The notes under the pieces: generated by a model
Told to the model about the DNA's origin: nothing
Database searches by the model: none
The model's input: the letters and a program-made list of their open reading frames with translations, nothing else
Shown here: positions 60,336-64,000 of the stretch, piece by piece
Position numbering within the stretch: the stretch's first letter is position 1
Layout: the number at the start of each line of letters is the position of its first letter
Origin: Arion vulgaris
Lineage: Eukaryota > Mollusca > Gastropoda > Stylommatophora > Arionidae
Assembly: GCA_020796225.1 (NCBI GenBank)
Contig: CM036764.1
Coordinates: forward strand, 27,964,450-28,028,449
Length of the DNA stretch: 64,000 bases
Reading direction: 5' to 3'
Position numbers and translations under genes: made by a program

Positions 60336-60845
60336 TTGAAACTTTCTTAATTTAATATGTGTTTACATCTTTCAAAGTCTCATCTCTGTTTCCTGGCATC
60401 TTTTAGTATTTTTTCCCCTTTGAATCGCATCAGCTCGCATCACTGACTTCCATTAATAATAGTTATTATCTTCATTTACTCTATGTATAAAATTGCCTAA
60501 ATGAAGTCTCTGATTTTTAAAAACGATCATCACTAGGGAAAGAGCAATGTAGAATACTCAAATCAGTCGCATTGACCAAGAGACTCCAGCAAAAACACTG
60601 CAAATTTCATGATTTCCCGGTTCATAGTTCAAGAGTTTTGCTGCGAAAACTGACAATCTATTTTGTGATTCATGATTAATATTACATGATTGAGTCACGT
60701 AGAGAAAGAACTCAGTAATTTTTAGTAAATCTTGATGTACCTGCGAAAACCAATTTATTTTCCAGTGTATTACGATTGTCCCGATATTTGATAATAGTTA
60801 TTTACAAGTTGTACATGTCTGCAAATAGTTAGTGGCACTAAATAT
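60336..60845. other. Non-coding stretch, nothing recognised
   Basis: AT-rich. The right edge (60815-60850) shares ATAGTTAGTRGCAYTAAATA with the repeats at 61690-61990. Confidence 0.4.
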
Positions 60846-60849
60846 ATGT

Positions 60850-61695
60850 TAATCATCATCAAGGTGGGTATCCTTTATATGACGTTGCTCTCTTTGCAGC
60901 ACATATGAAATTCACTCTGTCTCTAGCCAGTTCACCCACTTCGTCGATGGTCATATTCATGGTTTCTTTAATATCCTGGAGCAATCTTCTTCTTGGTCTG
61001 CCTCTGCGTCCTGGGACCATGACCTCTAATATTGTTCTCCGGCCATCGTGACGCTTGATGTGACCAAAGTATGTACATAGTTCATAGTTCATAAGTACGG
61101 TTCCAACTTCACTGCAACAGGTCACCCCATAATTGCTCCGTTCCTGTGCCAATGAAAATCACACGAAATGCTAACAACTGTGAAATGTTTCCTGTGTGAA
61201 CTAATTCCAGAATGAAACAGCCGCGTACCACCACAAAAACAACCTGCTCCGCATAAAATGCATATGGCCGTCGCTAATGTGGCAACACAAAACTGTTCGT
61301 CACTTGAATTGCAATTCTTGTCGAAGGGAACATCAATCACGACAAAATCCAGCTTTCCGCACCCGCAATATAACTGCATACGGCAGATTGAGCTTGTTCG
61401 TCATAACGGCTGTCCGACATTTTCTGAATACACACTAACACAAACAAACGCACGGTTGACACAGCAAAAAGCATTCCATGTAACATTCATAGCTCACAGA
61501 GTTGCTCAAGCACTAACTCAGTAGCTCGGCAAACGAAACCGAAAATACCCGACAAACATGTCGGAAATGCGCTAGCAAAGTCGTGTTCAGAATCAAACAG
61601 TTCTGACTCTGAATGGCCCTCCGCATTCCGCCATTGCTGGCCAGGTTTTCAAAAGTATGTAATTTTTCTGTATAGTATGTTGTTTATTTCTGTAT
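60850..61695 (-). mobile_element. LINE 3' end, family B, split by a 576-bp insertion
   Basis: 60850-61075 matches 27030-27260 in the order of the minus frame RRPRRRLLQDIKETMNM and KRHDGRRTILE. The match resumes at 61652 (AAAGTATGTAATTTTTCTGT, ATAGTATGTTGTTTAT). Without the insert the two parts join exactly as in the reference copy. Confidence 0.92.
61076..61651 (-). mobile_element. Nested insertion of unknown retroelement with 10-bp duplication
   Basis: Flanked by AAAGTATGTA at 61066-61075 and 61652-61661. In minus orientation it ends in a short tandem tail ATGAACTATGAACTATG. It starts TGAAAACCTGGCCAGCAATG. Two overlapping frames on opposite strands (61122-61379, 61258-61524) have no motif I know. 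Confidence 0.85.
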
Positions 61696-61990
61696 ATGTA
61701 TGTTAATAGTTAGTAGCATTAAATATATGATAATAGTTAGAAATAGTAAATATATGATATGGTTAGTTAGTAACAGTAAATATCTGACAGCAGTTAGTAA
61801 ATATTAAGATTAGTGTAATATAATTAAATATAAAGATTAGTAAATAGTAAATATTTGATAATTGTTAGGTATAGTAAATATTTACAAATAGTTAGTATAA
61901 TAAATATCTGATAGTAGTTGAGTATTAATAATAAATATCTGCAAATAGTTAGTCAATGTTGGTAAATATATGGTAACAGTTAGTCAGCAG
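61690..61990. repeat. Degenerate AT-rich tandem repeat (ATAGTTAGTA unit)
   Basis: ATAGTTAGTAGCATTAAATA, ATAGTTAGAAATAGTAAATA, TAGTTAGTAACAGTAAATAT and so on, spaced 30-45 bases. Confidence 0.75.
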
Positions 61991-62019
61991 TTGAAAATTT
62001 CACTGCAAAGTGCCCGGCA

Positions 62020-62395
62020 GGGATGTCCAATATTTGTATTATTGGGACACATTTTACTGATGACTGTGGAGACGTAGGTTCCTCGTGATGATTGCAATAA
62101 AAATAATACTAATAATAATAGTAGCAATGTTAATATAATTGAGATGCCGACGCTTTCTTCGGTGGAAAAACAAAACTACGTCTGATGTTAAGGGACAGTA
62201 GAATTGTTAAAAAATGTAATAAATTTATGGAAGCGGGAGGTCATGCTAATGAAAGTGCTACGAAATAACAGAAAAATAGTTTGTTTTCTTGAAATATGAT
62301 TAACATTAAACCGTTGGAGTCAAATAGGGCGCCATGAATGTATGACACGGGCGCCATGGCGCCTTTGGGCACCATGTTCGCTGATCTAATGTATT
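62020..62395 (+). repeat. Dispersed repeat (second copy of 10260), possibly hAT-derived
   Basis: CAGGGATGTCCAATATTTG at the left resembles hAT ends. The body matches 10260-10520. The right part has ACGGGCGCCATGGCGCC, a palindrome, and GGGCACCATG. No matching right end or duplication was found. Confidence 0.55.
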
Positions 62396-63530
62396 CTAAT
62401 TCCGAACAGACCTTTTTAACTTTACATGCGTACTATATAAATAATTGGTGATGGAGATTGTTGAGCTAAAGCTATAATGCTTCGAAATAGATGTTTGGGT
62501 GTGTTTGTGCGTGTGCAGGTGGTTTAGAATGTGTGTCGATGTGTGGGTTGGCGAGTATGTGTGTGAAGCTCTCAGTTTTCTCGTTGCTCTGTATTATATT
62601 TGAATATCATAATCCGAGCTTGTAGAATACGTTATTAGTATCTTGTCAAAAACCGTCAATATTATCCACTAATTGGTTCATCAAACAAAACAATAATTTA
62701 AAATTTAGAAACACAAAGTTCATATATATCAAGGAAATGTGAATTCAGAAATTGAAATGATAATTGTTGCTTTCACACAAAAATATGTAACTCTTATCTG
62801 ATAAAAATACATTGAATGTTATAAAAGAAGAACTATATCTGAATTAGTAAAGCAATGCAGAATGTTTTGTATGTTTAGTTACCTGTAATCATAAGTGAAT
62901 GGTTGTAACAATAAAATAGTGAGTCGGAAACATAGTGAATAATTTCGCGTATGTGTTGAAAATGTGTTAAATGTGTGTGTTAAAAATTAGAAAAATGACA
63001 TCACATTTCAGAAATGTTCAAGAAACTGCAAAATTCCTATATTGGTTTAAAAATTACAACATATTAAAATAATAAATAATAGTTAAGAATATCTAGAAAA
63101 CTCATGTTAAAAATCAAAACATGACATTCTTGCTCAAATTATAGATATAAAAAAAGACTGCAGTAAAACTATGTGCATAAAGCTTGTTTAAGGCTTTTTG
63201 GTTGAAACATCACTGTATACTGTTTTTTTTTAATTTGTAAAACCGTCCAGAAAGCAATGGCAAACTACTGAATGTATAAGTGGTGCCTAGAAAATCGACG
63301 AATCGTTTACTGTGGTAGTATTTTTGTTGATGTGAAAATAGATATTAGTGTATCTTTCATGTTTAAATAATTTTCAAAAACGTGCACCAATATCTAAATT
63401 ATTGAGAAAAAGGAAAAAAAACACGTTATTATTTTCTATTGCAAAAAAGAAATAAAGAGTAGAACAATTTTCATGTAAAAATGTTTGATTATTTTATTAT
63501 AATCAAACAAATGCGATGTCTACCGTCATA
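62396..63530. other. Non-coding stretch; short dispersed motif at 63180-63245
   Basis: AT-rich. GGCTTTTTGGTTGAAACATC with TTGTAAAACCGTCC resembles 19112-19185. Nothing else recognised. Confidence 0.35.
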
Positions 63531-63539
63531 GGCAATCAT

Positions 63540-63760
63540 ATCTCTTCACAATTCTCTCTCCCTGGTACAGTTAATTAGTTCCGTCGTTGGTCTCTTGTTG
63601 AACCACGTTATCAGACCATCTGACATCTCCCCCTCTGTCTTCCACGATCTCTCTTTCTTTGTATCTTATCCGTTATTATCAAATGTTCCCTACCTCTTCC
63701 TTGCATTTTGTGCCCGAAGAATATTGATTGCCTTATTCTTATTCCTAATGAGTGTTTAAT
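63540..63760 (-). mobile_element. Degenerate LINE end
   Basis: GATCTCTCTTTCTTTG and CCCCCTCTGTCTTCCACG in reverse read as a GRQRG/EDRGGDVRWSDN-like LINE end, comparable to 60110-60260 on the plus strand. Confidence 0.55.
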
Positions 63761-63824
63761 CTTATATAATTTGCTATCAAAAATAAGTATAGTCTCAGTA
63801 TAGACCTGTTGTACTCTTTCCAGT

Positions 63825-64000
63825 TATGTTGCGTAGTGATTATGGGCACATAGATATTTTGGGCACATAAAGGCATACACATGATAAACATTTACTAGAG
63901 GAAAGTTGAGGGAAAGAGAAAGAGGAAGACCGAGAGATAAGTGGGAAACTTTAAGAAATGGACAGGTTACAGTCTGGCAGTGTGCAACAAAGGAAAGACA
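63825..64000 (+). mobile_element. LINE ORF end, cut by window edge
   Basis: GHIDILGT-like start, then KVEGKRKRGRPRDKW and ETLRNGQVTVWQCATKER: the 'GkRkRGRPrdkW...a..R' ending of LINE RT proteins. Continues beyond the window. Confidence 0.85.

Overview
The window is animal nuclear DNA, AT-rich, with intron-split genes in a dense background of transposon debris and tandem repeats. There are no operons, ribosome-binding sites or prokaryotic genes. The main gene combines a von Willebrand A (VWA) domain, peritrophin-type chitin-binding domains and a laminin-G-like domain, the layout known from molluscan Pif/BMSP shell-matrix proteins. Together with the LINE and tRNA-SINE load, this suggests a mollusc. 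Gastropod versus cephalopod cannot be settled from the sequence.

Two protein-coding genes can be supported, both on the minus strand. (1) A two-exon gene at 11603-14017 encodes a 100-residue protein resembling TMEM263, a small membrane protein. A nine-copy 107-bp minisatellite starts about 190 bp upstream of its start codon. (2) A 14-exon gene at 29015-58480 encodes a 662-residue secreted protein. All intron phases agree and every intron is GT-AG. Domain order is signal peptide, VWA, Thr-rich linker, three chitin-binding-type modules (the third lacking two cysteines), laminin-G-like domain. It has about 2.0 kb of coding sequence in 29.5 kb, so its introns are mostly repeats.

Layout. 1-11.5 kb: minisatellite, LINE 3' ends and tRNA-SINEs. 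11.6-15.2 kb: TMEM263-like gene and upstream minisatellite. 15.2-27.5 kb: LINE and SINE debris, a LINE RNase H fragment and a 22-copy 55-bp array. 27.5-29.0 kb: little that can be recognised. 29.0-58.5 kb: the Pif-like gene. Its introns hold a 28-bp array, a hAT MITE with a perfect 8-bp duplication, a piggyBac-like MITE, SINEs with clear target-site duplications, and a 4-kb pogo-type element (45856-49875) interrupted by an RT/RNase H LINE. 58.5-64 kb: more LINE/SINE debris, including a nested insertion with a 10-bp duplication.

The most unusual signal outside the gene lies downstream of the nested LINE ORF: hairpins shaped like histone-mRNA 3' stem-loops, followed by a 33-bp tandem array in which each unit contains a related hairpin with compensatory base changes. 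Next to it is a strongly G-rich tract.
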